64,000 nt of DNA from an uncultured Clostridia bacterium (GTDB taxonomy: Bacteria > Bacillota > Clostridia > Oscillospirales > Acutalibacteraceae): the NCBI GenBank assembly GCA_947623505.1, contig CANQGT010000001.1, positions 186,001 to 250,000 of the forward strand. The letters are read 5' to 3'. The notes under the pieces were generated by a model. That model did no database searches and was not told the DNA's origin. It saw nothing but the letters and a program-made list of their open reading frames with translations. Position numbers and translations under genes: made by a program. Positions 51,549 through 59,735 of the stretch are shown here, piece by piece. Numbering within the stretch: position 1 is the first letter of the stretch; every line of letters starts with the position of its first letter.

Positions 51549-54500
51549 ATGAAATACAGCATAAGCAGAAATCTGCATACGGATTTTTCTGTTTTCGAGC
51601 AGAACAAGCTGCCCGAACGCAGTTATTTTATTCCGTTTTCCGGTGTAAACGCACTAAAAAAAAGCGATTATAAAAACGAGCGTTATGTTTCCGACAGAAT
51701 CCAAATGCTGAGCGGCGAATGGGATTTCGCGTATTTTGACAGCCTGAGTAAGGTGCCCGAGGAATTTGACACGGACTCCGCCGAATTTGACAGGATAACC
51801 GTTCCGAGCACTTGGCAAAGAACGGGCTACGATCAAACGGCGTACATAAACTGCCGCTATCCGTTTCCCAAAAGGCCGCCGAATATCCCCGCGGACGTGC
51901 CCGTTGGCATTTATCGAAAAAAATTCAATATGGAAAACGCTCAGACGCGCCGAGTTATTACATTTTTGGGCGTTGCCGGGGCGCTTTCGGTTTATATAAA
52001 CGGCGAATATATCGCTTACAGCGAGGGCTCTCACAATTCCGCCGAGTTTTATATAACGCCCTACCTTAAAGAGGGGGAAAACGAGATTGTAGCCGCCGTT
52101 TACAAATGGAGCAACGGAACTTATCTTGAATGCCAGGATATGTTCCGTGAAAACGGCATTTTCAGAGACGTTTATATCACTTCGTTTAAAAGCAATTATA
52201 TAAGCGATTTTCAAATTCAAACGAAAAAAAACATCGATTCAACTTACGACCTTAACATAATCGTTGACGGAGTTTTTTCGGGCGGCGCGAAAATAACCGT
52301 CTGCGTCACCGACGGGAAAGACACTTACAACGCAAGCCTGCTGCCCGAAAAAAAGGTTTCTTTCCCATCTCTTTACGTTGATGAATGGACAGCGGAGACG
52401 CCTAAGCTGTACGAGGCCGTTTTCACGCTTTACAACAACGGCGAGGAGACCGAGGCCATACGCGCGTACATCGGCTTTCGCGATATAGAAATACAGGGCG
52501 AAGTCTTTCTTTTCAACGGAAAGGCAATCAAAATGAAGGGTGTAAATCATCACGACACGCATATGACCAAGGGCTACGCTATGAGCGCCGAAGATCTTGA
52601 AAAAGACGTTTCGCTGATGAAGCAGTATAACTGCAATACCGTGCGCACCTCCCACTATCCGCCCGATCCGCTTTTCCTTACTATGTGCGATTTCTACGGC
52701 CTTTACGTAATAGACGAGGCCGATATTGAGACGCACGGATTTTACGCCGTTCCGGGCACATACAGACCGGGCAGGCTGAGCAACGACCCCGACTGGGCGG
52801 ATCATTATCTTGACAGGGTAAAGAGAATGTACGGCAGAGACAAAAACCACCCCTGCGTTACAATGTGGAGCCTCGGAAATGAATCGGGCGGCCACGTCTG
52901 CCAGGATATATGCTATAACTATCTGAAAAAAGTATGCCCCGGAATACCCGTTCATTACGAGGGCGTCACACGCAGCAAGCGCTGGGCATACGACGTTGTT
53001 TCCCGTATGTACGCCTCCCCGCAGCTTATGAGGGATATACTGAGCGGCAAGGCGGGTAAGAAATACAAGGGCAAGCCCTTTTTCCAATGCGAATACGCCC
53101 ACGCCATGGGCAACGGCCCCGGCGGACTTGAGGAATATATGCGGATATTCAACTCATCGGAGCAGTTTTTGGGCGGTTGCATATGGGAATGGGCCGACCA
53201 CAGCGTTTACGACGAAAACGCGAAATACAAATGGACTTACGGCGGCGATCACAACGAGCCAATACACGACGGGAACTTCTGCGTTGACGGTCTGTTTTAC
53301 CCCGACCGTGAACCGTCGAGCGGCGCTCTTGAAATGAAAGCCGTTTACCGCCCCATACGCGCCAGCTATGTGGGCGACGACTGTTTTGAATTTTGGAACA
53401 CCAACACTTTCCGTTCATCGGATTATATAGATATAGTTTACGATATTCTGCAAAACGGCAAAGTGCTCCGAAGCGGGGTAATTCAGATAGATATACCCCC
53501 GGAGGATAAGCATATTTTCAACATTGACCGCGAGGCGTGCTCCATAAAGGGCGAGGATATTTTCGTAAACTTTACATATAAGGACAGACGCACCGGTTTT
53601 GAAATCGCAAAGGAGCAGATCGTTGTTTCAAGCGCTCCGTTTAAAACGAAGCAGCCGTTTGAAAGCGCCGCTTATAGCGAAACAAAAAAAGAAATATCGG
53701 TTGATTTCAACGATTGCCGCGCCGTTTTTGACAAAAAGAAGGGCCTTGTGAGCCTGCGCCGCAACGGCACGGAATTTGTAAATCCCGCCCCGCGCGACGG
53801 CGCATTCGGCTTTGTGCCCCATATATTCAGAGGGGTTATAGACAACGATAAAATTCCGATGATATTTTGGAGCATTGCCGGTATGCACAAGGCAAAAGCA
53901 AAACTGCGTTCCTGCAAAACGTTTGAGGATGAAAACGGCAATACCGCGGTGCGATTATCATATAAGCTTTTGACAAGAAAAATATTTACGCTGGCAAAAT
54001 CGGAAATCGAATACCGCTTTGCCGCCGACGGCAAGGTGTATATAACCGCGAGTCTTAAAAAATCGAGCCCGTTTACGGTAAAACTGCCGCGCTTCGGCGT
54101 TCATCTTGAAATGCCGTCCGATTTTAACGAAACGGAATATTACGGGCTCGGCCCCGCCGAAAATTACTCTGATTTTAAGGAGCACTGCACACTCGGGATA
54201 TACAAAATCCCTGTTTCTCAAATGGCTCATAAATACATAAAACCGCAGGATTCCGGCAACCGCGGAGAAACAAAGTACGCCCGTCTGAGCGCCGGAGAAG
54301 ATAAAACGATAGGCTTTTACGCCCTCGATAAGCCGTTTAATTTCAACGCCCATCATTTTTCGCTTGAAGAGCTGAAAGCCGCCGGACACATAGAGGATCT
54401 GCCGGATACGGACACCTCGTTTGTAAGCATAGACGGCTTTGTAAGGGGTACGGGTTCCGGCAGCTGCGGCCCGCAGACAGCAAAGGAGCACACGATTGAT

Positions 54501-54557
54501 TTCGGATTCGGCAAGCCGCTTGAATTTACCTTTGAAATAAATATGCGGGAAGATTGA
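51549..54557 (+). CDS. lacZ: GH2 beta-galactosidase
   Basis: A 1002-residue cytoplasmic enzyme (no signal peptide) with the five-domain LacZ layout. The jelly-roll sugar-binding domain has VPSTWQRTGYDQTAY, the barrel has MKGVNHHDTH and CNTVRTSHYPPDP, the acid/base is Glu445 in WSLGNESGG, and the nucleophile is Glu515 in FFQCEYAHAMGNGPGG. The C-terminal domain 5 is complete (YYGLGPAENYSDFKEH ... MREVDWLE-like end replaced by QDSGNRGETKYARL). It hydrolyses lactose or other beta-galactosides. GGAGGGCTTCGG precedes the ATG. Monocistronic. Confidence 0.95.
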   Translation: MKYSISRNLHTDFSVFEQNKLPERSYFIPFSGVNALKKSDYKNERYVSDRIQMLSGEWDFAYFDSLSKVPEEFDTDSAEFDRITVPSTWQRTGYDQTAYINCRYPFPKRPPNIPADVPVGIYRKKFNMENAQTRRVITFLGVAGALSVYINGEYIAYSEGSHNSAEFYITPYLKEGENEIVAAVYKWSNGTYLECQDMFRENGIFRDVYITSFKSNYISDFQIQTKKNIDSTYDLNIIVDGVFSGGAKITVCVTDGKDTYNASLLPEKKVSFPSLYVDEWTAETPKLYEAVFTLYNNGEETEAIRAYIGFRDIEIQGEVFLFNGKAIKMKGVNHHDTHMTKGYAMSAEDLEKDVSLMKQYNCNTVRTSHYPPDPLFLTMCDFYGLYVIDEADIETHGFYAVPGTYRPGRLSNDPDWADHYLDRVKRMYGRDKNHPCVTMWSLGNESGGHVCQDICYNYLKKVCPGIPVHYEGVTRSKRWAYDVVSRMYASPQLMRDILSGKAGKKYKGKPFFQCEYAHAMGNGPGGLEEYMRIFNSSEQFLGGCIWEWADHSVYDENAKYKWTYGGDHNEPIHDGNFCVDGLFYPDREPSSGALEMKAVYRPIRASYVGDDCFEFWNTNTFRSSDYIDIVYDILQNGKVLRSGVIQIDIPPEDKHIFNIDREACSIKGEDIFVNFTYKDRRTGFEIAKEQIVVSSAPFKTKQPFESAAYSETKKEISVDFNDCRAVFDKKKGLVSLRRNGTEFVNPAPRDGAFGFVPHIFRGVIDNDKIPMIFWSIAGMHKAKAKLRSCKTFEDENGNTAVRLSYKLLTRKIFTLAKSEIEYRFAADGKVYITASLKKSSPFTVKLPRFGVHLEMPSDFNETEYYGLGPAENYSDFKEHCTLGIYKIPVSQMAHKYIKPQDSGNRGETKYARLSAGEDKTIGFYALDKPFNFNAHHFSLEELKAAGHIEDLPDTDTSFVSIDGFVRGTGSGSCGPQTAKEHTIDFGFGKPLEFTFEINMRED

Positions 54558-54576
54558 GCTTTAAAAGCTCTTTTTC
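54556..54576 (+). terminator. Terminator of lacZ
   Basis: gagctt / aagctc stem overlapping the stop codon region, followed by T5. Confidence 0.75.
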
Positions 54577-54640
54577 CCGTAATATCCGAAAAATCCCCCG
54601 CTTCACGCAAAGATGATTGTGCTTTCGCGTAAAACAAAGC

Positions 54641-54672
54641 CTATGAGAAGTTTTTCTTCTCATAGGCAATAT
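54641..54672 (-). terminator. Terminator of the ATP-grasp gene
   Basis: gcctatgagaag / cttctcataggc 12-bp stem with TTTTT loop; on the minus strand it lies about 85 bases after the ATP-grasp stop and is followed by TTTGTTTTACG. Confidence 0.75.
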
Positions 54673-54755
54673 TATAAGCAAAAATCCACCGCCGCGGAAA
54701 AGCGCTTAAACAAAAATTTAATTTTTCTTTCCACCGAATACTTTTCGGACGGTTT

Positions 54756-55829
54756 TTAAATTCCCCTTATAAGTTTTTTGTAAACGGGGAGATAACCTGT
54801 ATTATCCGGCGTATGTATAGGCATCTGCGGCAGTATATCGTGGCCGGGCATATTGTTGCCTTCAATGAGAAGCGGGCCGTTTTCCGTTACGGCCACATCC
54901 CATCCGGCATATCCTATCTGAGGCACTACTTTCGCCGCCTCAAGGCACATTTTCTTTGCTTCATCCCAATAGGGAATCTGAAAACCTATTACCGTGCAGC
55001 CCGTTTTGGGGTGCTTTTCATATACCTTTTCATTTTTATCGATGGCGTTGCAGGTAATGCGGCCCGTCTCCATATCAACGGGAGCGAACATTCCGCCGGC
55101 GTTTATATTGTCCACCGGTCTGTCGCTGTTGCCTATCCTTATGGCGGCAAAAAGGATTTCCGCCTTGCCGTCCTGAAGCACGGTCATTATTCTAACGGTG
55201 TTTACAGCGCCGTTAGCCATTCGATCCATTTCCGGGTGCTGCACAACAAATTCTTCGATAAGTTCTACACCGGCCGCTTTAGCGTAATCGCGCAACGCTT
55301 TCGCGTTTTCAAAATTCCCGCTGGTCTGCTTTTCAACTCCTGCGCCGCAACAGGCTCCCTTTGGCTTCAGTATAAACACTTCATGCTCCGAAAGAAACTC
55401 TTCAATTTCCGCGTCCGACGCGCGCTCGAAAGAAAGCCATTTTCGATGAAGATACTGAGAAAAGGTCTCGTAAAATTTCTCCTTATCGTCAAAAACGGGG
55501 TAGTATTCGGGGTCGTTCAAAAGCTTGATCACCGCGTTGTTTATGCCTCTTGTAACAAAGGTGGCGCGCTGAGCGGGAGTTTTGGCGTAAAACGCGCAGA
55601 GCATATAATCCCTGTAACCCGCGCTGTATCGAAAGCCGCATTTTACTATGTCCGTCAAAAGCAGAAACCTCGGCTTTCCGCAGGCGGCGTGCGCGTCTCC
55701 GACGGTTTTAAAAAGATTTTTGTAATCCATATGAAAAATGCAGCGGATTATATAAAACAGCTTTTGAATATAACGACGCAGCTTCCCCGCCGAACCGCCC
55801 AAATTCTGCGTTTTTTCTTCCTTTTCCAT
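54756..55829 (-). CDS. Sugar-transfer-associated ATP-grasp protein
   Basis: A 357-residue ATP-grasp enzyme. The lysine of the nucleotide-binding subdomain is in VFILKPKGACCGAGVEK, LIEEFVVQHPEM follows, NTVRIMTVLQ and AGYAGWDVAVTENGPLLIEGNN carry the Glu/Asn metal ligands. This matches the ATP-grasp group that occurs near glycosyltransferases and capsule genes, presumed to ligate an acid to an amine on a polysaccharide or peptide. No glycan cluster surrounds it here. The ATG at 55829 has GGAGA six bases upstream; earlier in-frame starts lack a site. Confidence 0.8.
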   Translation of the reverse strand: MEKEEKTQNLGGSAGKLRRYIQKLFYIIRCIFHMDYKNLFKTVGDAHAACGKPRFLLLTDIVKCGFRYSAGYRDYMLCAFYAKTPAQRATFVTRGINNAVIKLLNDPEYYPVFDDKEKFYETFSQYLHRKWLSFERASDAEIEEFLSEHEVFILKPKGACCGAGVEKQTSGNFENAKALRDYAKAAGVELIEEFVVQHPEMDRMANGAVNTVRIMTVLQDGKAEILFAAIRIGNSDRPVDNINAGGMFAPVDMETGRITCNAIDKNEKVYEKHPKTGCTVIGFQIPYWDEAKKMCLEAAKVVPQIGYAGWDVAVTENGPLLIEGNNMPGHDILPQMPIHTPDNTGYLPVYKKLIRGI

Positions 55830-56034
55830 ATTTATTCTCCAAATTTCATCCACACGGGTATTTAAGTACATTATAGTCTTGCGGCAGAGCAAAGTCAACA
55901 TCGGTTATATTTGCCGTTTTTTATCCGGCGCGCTTTCAGACCTCCGTTTCACTGAGAACGCGCAAAACGGATTTTGAACAAAAAGCGGAGCCGAATAAAT
56001 TAAAAAATACGTGGGAGGCTTACGTGCGAACAAT

Positions 56035-56982
56035 ATGGATTTTTCAACGGATAACAAAGATCAAATCGAAAGGCTGAAAAACGGTCTTTTCATCGAACCG
56101 TCCTCCTCTATGCCGGCGGGCGGCACAAAAATACATTTTTTGAATACAGGCTTTTCGGACGCGATTTTGCTTGAAAGCCTCGGCCGCTTTGCCCTTATCG
56201 ACGCGGCGGAGGACAGCGATAACCCGAGAGGCTTTCCGGAGCTTGAACTTGAGGGCTATGAAGACAGGGTTCTCGATTATCTGAAAACACACGCCAAAAG
56301 CAAAGACGGCAAGGTGCGGCTTGATTTTATCGTGGGCACGCACAGCCATTCCGACCATATCGGCGGCTTTGACACCATAATCAGCGACTCCGAAATCGAA
56401 ATCGACAGAGCGTATCTTAAAAAATACGACGCCTCTGTTATAAACAAATATGAGCGTGAAAAATGGGACAATCAGGAGGTTTACGACCAGATGGCGGCGG
56501 CGCTTAAAGCAAAAGGCGTTCCCGTTATTCAGAATATGGACTCCGCACCGTTTTTCCTCGGAGAAATGAAAATAACTCTTTTCAACACCGACGATCCGCC
56601 GAAAGAAAAAAACATCGGCGAAAACGACCGTTCGCTCGGGGTTCTTGTTGAAAGCGGAGGCATTCGCGTTTTTCTCGCGGGAGATATAAACGACAAAAGC
56701 GGCGATGAAAAAAGGCTTGGCCCCAAAATAGGCGCGGTTGATATTCTCAAGGTGGGGCATCACAGCTATGCCGGTTCCACCACGGAGGAATGGCTCAAAA
56801 ACCTTTGCCCGAAAGTCTGCATAGTTACAAATAATTATAAAACGGCGGACAAAAGCACGTTAAAACACATAATAAAAACGGCGGGCAGCGCCATCCTGCT
56901 CACCGGTGAGGAAAACGGCATAATAGCCGAGTTTGGCGAAAACGGCGCTTTGCGATTTTTTAACGAACTGCACGGTGCATAA
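56035..56982 (+). CDS. Metallo-beta-lactamase-fold hydrolase (ComEC/Rec2-like domain)
   Basis: A ~315-residue soluble protein. The metal motif is FIVGTHSHSDHIGGFD (HxHxDH), followed by FLAGDINDKSGDEKRL (metal-bridging Asp) and VDILKVGHHSYAGST (late His), the pattern of the ComEC C-terminal nuclease-like family. There is no membrane domain. Substrate unknown; nuclease or phosphodiesterase activity is possible. The start is uncertain: ATG at 56035 lacks a strong site, while a GTG at 56011 would place GGGAGG inside the frame. A decayed copy of its last codons is found near 57385. Confidence 0.8.
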   Translation: MDFSTDNKDQIERLKNGLFIEPSSSMPAGGTKIHFLNTGFSDAILLESLGRFALIDAAEDSDNPRGFPELELEGYEDRVLDYLKTHAKSKDGKVRLDFIVGTHSHSDHIGGFDTIISDSEIEIDRAYLKKYDASVINKYEREKWDNQEVYDQMAAALKAKGVPVIQNMDSAPFFLGEMKITLFNTDDPPKEKNIGENDRSLGVLVESGGIRVFLAGDINDKSGDEKRLGPKIGAVDILKVGHHSYAGSTTEEWLKNLCPKVCIVTNNYKTADKSTLKHIIKTAGSAILLTGEENGIIAEFGENGALRFFNELHGA

Positions 56983-57035
56983 ACACATCATTTACATAGA
57001 AAATGTGCTTACATTCAGCAATAGTTTTTAAAAAA

Positions 57036-57073
57036 ATCCGGTTTCCTACTATAAGGGAAACCGGATGCCGCAC
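57036..57073 (+). terminator. Terminator of the metallo-beta-lactamase-fold gene
   Basis: atccggtttcc / ggaaaccggat 11-bp stem with nine-base loop, T6 about ten bases downstream. Confidence 0.7.
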
Positions 57074-57088
57074 ATTTTTTCCTTTTTG

Positions 57089-57222
57089 GCTCACCTGTGC
57101 AAGGGGAGCTGGCTGCCGTTAGGCAGACTGATGGGTTGGTCGGTTACAATAACACTGTTGTAACAGAACACTACAACCCTTCCGTTTCGCTAACGCTCAA
57201 CACCTTCCCTTGCACAGGGAAG
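57089..57222 (+). repeat. Dispersed palindromic repeat, copy C (inverted)
   Basis: ggctcacctgtgcaagggga ... cttcccttgcacagggaagg, reverse complement of the copies at 12.8 and 20.0 kb. The interior cggttacaataac...ctacaaccct matches both. A partial copy (ccactgtgtaaggtgagg) follows near 57262-57280. Non-coding. Confidence 0.85.
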
Positions 57223-57326
57223 GCTTGTTTTTTTTGGAAACACTTTTTTATAAATTCGGCTCCACTGTGTAAGGTGAGGCAATAAAGATTATTGTATACG
57301 CGGTGAAAACCTTAAGAAACAATGCT

Positions 57327-57436
57327 TTGACAAACGGCGGTATGCCTGATATAATCAATGAAACGAGCAACCCGGAAAACGGCATCGCGGCAGCGTTCGG
57401 CGAAAACGGAGCTTTGCGGTATTATAGCTGAGTCCT
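57327..57436 (+). repeat. Decayed copy of the queuosine-locus promoter/leader fused to a gene tail
   Basis: TTGACA (57327-57332) and TATAAT (57350-57355), spacer 17, plus caatgaaacg match the promoter at 57960-57988 almost base for base. The leader hairpin is deleted (gagcaacccggaaa remains). From gaaaacggcat (about 57378) the sequence instead matches the last ~16 codons of the metallo-beta-lactamase-fold gene (ending FGENGALR-YY). The promoter may still serve the GNAT gene at 57455. Confidence 0.7.
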
Positions 57437-57454
57437 TTTGCAGGAGATGATTTT

Positions 57455-57955
57455 GTGAAAACGGAAATAGTGAGAGTTACAAGAGAGCAGAGAGACACCC
57501 TTGCAAATCTTCTTGAAAAATACAATTATGAATTTTCACAGTATGACAAACGAAAATTCGGCGAAGACGGACTTTTCGGATATAAATATCTTGACTGTTA
57601 TTTTACGGAAAAATCAAGGTATGCCTATTTTATATATTGCGGCGGCGAGCTTGCCGGCTTTGCGCTTTTGAACAAATATCCCGAGCTTGACAGACCTATT
57701 GACTGGTCCGTGGCGGAATTTTTCGTTTCATATAACTTTAGGCGGCAGGGCGTGGCAACGGAAGCCGTAAGGCAGATATTTGAAAAGCACAAGGGCTTTT
57801 ACCACATAAAATATCACAGAAAAAACGAAGCGAGCGTAAGACTTTGGCACAGCGTCGCGAAAATGTATTCAAACGGAAAATATGAGCTTGCGGTCGGGAA
57901 CGAACCGTTTGACGACGGCACACAGGCAAGCGTTCTCTATTTTGAGGTAAAATAA
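57455..57955 (+). CDS. GNAT-family acetyltransferase
   Basis: A 166-residue GNAT protein starting at GTG (GGAGATGATTTT upstream). Core motifs are YFIYCGGELAGFALLN (strands 2-4), WSVAEFFVSYNFRRQGVATEAVRQ (strand 4 and the R-R-Q-G-V-A acetyl-CoA loop) and KYHRKNEASVRLWHSVAK (the Asn/Trp helix of motif B). Substrate unknown. It sits between the decayed and the intact promoter copies, ahead of the queuosine-salvage pair. Confidence 0.85.
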   Translation: MKTEIVRVTREQRDTLANLLEKYNYEFSQYDKRKFGEDGLFGYKYLDCYFTEKSRYAYFIYCGGELAGFALLNKYPELDRPIDWSVAEFFVSYNFRRQGVATEAVRQIFEKHKGFYHIKYHRKNEASVRLWHSVAKMYSNGKYELAVGNEPFDDGTQASVLYFEVK

Positions 57956-57959
57956 TTCA

Positions 57960-57988
57960 TTGACAAGCGGCGGTGTGCCTGCTATAAT
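57960..57988 (+). promoter_or_regulatory. Promoter of the radical SAM/yhhQ operon
   Basis: TTGACA (57960-57965) and TATAAT (57983-57988), spacer 17, directly after the GNAT stop codon. Confidence 0.85.
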
Positions 57989-57994
57989 CAATGA

Positions 57995-58110
57995 AACGGG
58001 CAGTTCGTAACCATCCTGCCCGGGAAATGCCGATAGGTTTTTTCCCAATCAAAACTAAGGGAGTGTGCGGGCTAATTGCGCCCGTCGGCGTCCTTTGGGG
58101 CGCTTTTTTT
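57995..58110 (+). promoter_or_regulatory. Candidate riboswitch leader (preQ1-I-like) with transcription terminator
   Basis: A ~116-nt leader. cgggcag/ctgcccg (57997-58003, 58016-58022) closes a hairpin with loop ttcgtaaccatc, similar to the P1/L1 of type II preQ1-I RNAs. After a second hairpin (gggaaa/tttccc) comes the A-rich tail aaaactaagg (58051-58060), the preQ1-I hallmark. gcggg c (58067-58072) can pair with gcccg (58080-58084), mutually exclusive with the terminator that ends in T7 four bases before the ATG. Ligand class is inference, supported by the queuosine-precursor genes downstream. Confidence 0.55.
58078..58110 (+). terminator. Leader terminator directly before the radical SAM gene
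   Basis: gcgccc (58078-58083) and gggcgc (58098-58103) form the stem, followed by T7 (58104-58110); the start codon is at 58114. Confidence 0.8.
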
Positions 58111-58113
58111 ATT

Positions 58114-58809
58114 ATGGAAAGATATGCGAAAATAGCCGAAAAAAGAAAAAGAGAAATCGTTTTGCTCCGCTCAAAGGGCTGCGTTTACAAAAAATGCGCG
58201 TTTTGCGATTATTATCTTGACAGCTGCGAAAGCGATATGGAAAATTTTGCGCTTAACGGCGAAGTGCTTTCAAGGGTAACGGGCGAATACGGCGAGCTTG
58301 AGGTGATAAACAGCGGCTCCGTTTTTGAGCTTGACAAAAACACGCTTAATCTTATAAAAAAGATATGCCGTGAAAAAAACATTTCCGTAATACATTTTGA
58401 GGCGCACCGGTTGTACGCCGAAAAAATTCCGGCTCTGCGCAGTGATTTTGACGGCTTTACGCTTAAAATGAAGCTCGGGCTTGAGACATTTGACAAGGAT
58501 TTCAGAGAAGGCGTGCTTAAAAAGGGAATACCCGAATCGGAGCCACGTGTAATATGCGAAAACTTTGACGAGGCTAATTTCCTTTTCGGCATAAAGGGGC
58601 AGACGGCCGAATCAATGGAGCGTGATATTCGGCTGGGGCTTGAATATTTTGAGCGAATATGCGTCAACATTATGTGCAAAAACACCTCGGGCATTCCGCC
58701 CGACGACGGAGTTATTGAGCAATTTGTAAACCGTATTTATCCGATTTACAAAGATAATGAAAGAATTGATATTCTTTTAAACAATACCGATTTCGGGGTG
58801 GGTGACTGA
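58114..58809 (+). CDS. Radical SAM protein, candidate queuine lyase QueL
   Basis: A 231-residue protein, short for a radical SAM enzyme. The cluster motif GCVYKKCAFCDYY has C-x4-C-x2-C spacing instead of the usual C-x3-C-x2-C. GLETFDKDFREGVLKKG resembles the strand-4/5 segment of radical SAM barrels. It is 1 bp upstream of a YhhQ-type queuosine-precursor transporter. In gut clostridia a radical SAM subgroup (QueL) converts queuine to preQ1 for salvage; location and size fit that role, but the assignment is inference. The ATG at 58114 is used because the transcript's leader and terminator end just before it; frames further upstream lie in the leader. Confidence 0.65.
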   Translation: MERYAKIAEKRKREIVLLRSKGCVYKKCAFCDYYLDSCESDMENFALNGEVLSRVTGEYGELEVINSGSVFELDKNTLNLIKKICREKNISVIHFEAHRLYAEKIPALRSDFDGFTLKMKLGLETFDKDFREGVLKKGIPESEPRVICENFDEANFLFGIKGQTAESMERDIRLGLEYFERICVNIMCKNTSGIPPDDGVIEQFVNRIYPIYKDNERIDILLNNTDFGVGD

Positions 58810-58810
58810 T

Positions 58811-59527
58811 ATGATAAACGAATTACTGCTTGCGGGTTCATTGATTTTTATATTTTCATCGGCGCTTTTCGCGTACAGATTTTTCGGCAAAACCGGACTT
58901 TACTGCCTTTCGGCTCTTGCAACGGTTTTTGCGAATATAGAGGTGCTGATACTTATAAACGCATTCGGAATGGAGCAAACTCTCGGCAACGTACTGTTCG
59001 CCGTTACCTTTCTTATAACCGATATACTCTCCGAATGTGAGGGAAAAAAGGAAGCGAACAAAGCCGTGTGGATAGGAATGTTCTCTTCCGCATTTTTCTT
59101 ACTGCTCAGCCAAAGCTGGCTTTTATACAAGCCCGCTGAAGGCGATTGGGTATCTGGAGCGATGGAGCAGGTTTTTTCCAACACGCCGCGAATGATGCTT
59201 GCATCGTTTACCGTTTACGCCGTAAGCCAGCTTTTCGACGTTTGGCTCTATCACAAGTGGTGGGAATTTACCGAAAAGAAATCCGGCAGCAAAAGAAAAT
59301 TTCTTTGGCTGCGCAACAACGGCTCAACGCTCATCAGCCAGATAGTAAACACGCTTTTGTTCACGCTTTTTGCGTTTTACGGCGTCTATGACTGGAAAAC
59401 GCTTGTTTCAATATTTTTCTCAAGCTATGTTATCTTCATTTTCACTTCACTGCTCGACACTCCGGTGGTTTACCTTGCGCGCAGGATAAGCGACAGAAAA
59501 AAGGCAAAAGAAAATATAGGCGCATAA
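58811..59527 (+). CDS. yhhQ: YhhQ/VUT-family queuosine precursor transporter
   Basis: A 238-residue membrane protein with about six helices. Family landmarks are LATVFANIEVLILINAFGME, TFLITDILSECEGKKEANKAVW (the D-x-x-S-E motif), RMMLASFTVYAVSQLFDVWL and LRNNGSTLISQIVNTLLFTL. E. coli YhhQ imports preQ0/preQ1, and relatives import queuine. With the upstream radical SAM gene, which ends one base before its ATG, it forms a precursor-salvage operon. Confidence 0.88.
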   Translation: MINELLLAGSLIFIFSSALFAYRFFGKTGLYCLSALATVFANIEVLILINAFGMEQTLGNVLFAVTFLITDILSECEGKKEANKAVWIGMFSSAFFLLLSQSWLLYKPAEGDWVSGAMEQVFSNTPRMMLASFTVYAVSQLFDVWLYHKWWEFTEKKSGSKRKFLWLRNNGSTLISQIVNTLLFTLFAFYGVYDWKTLVSIFFSSYVIFIFTSLLDTPVVYLARRISDRKKAKENIGA

Positions 59528-59565
59528 AATTACGGAGCTGCAAAAAAGCGGCCAAAAGAAAAGTC

Positions 59566-59598
59566 GGGATTCACGGAAAAGTGAACCCCGGCATTTTT
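59566..59598 (+). terminator. Terminator of the radical SAM/yhhQ operon
   Basis: gtcgggattcac / gtgaaccccggc stem with GGAAAA loop and ATTTTTT tail. A near-identical stem occurs at 62328-62358. Confidence 0.85.
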
Positions 59599-59735
59599 TA
59601 CGGAAAATAAGCAGGATCGGAAATTTTTATCCTTTTTAGATTACTTACTTTCTTTTATATTTCTGATTTTTTATCCGCCTCCTTGATGCGCCAAGTTCGA
59701 CCCTTTTTCATAAAATGAATCTGAGGAGAGATAGA

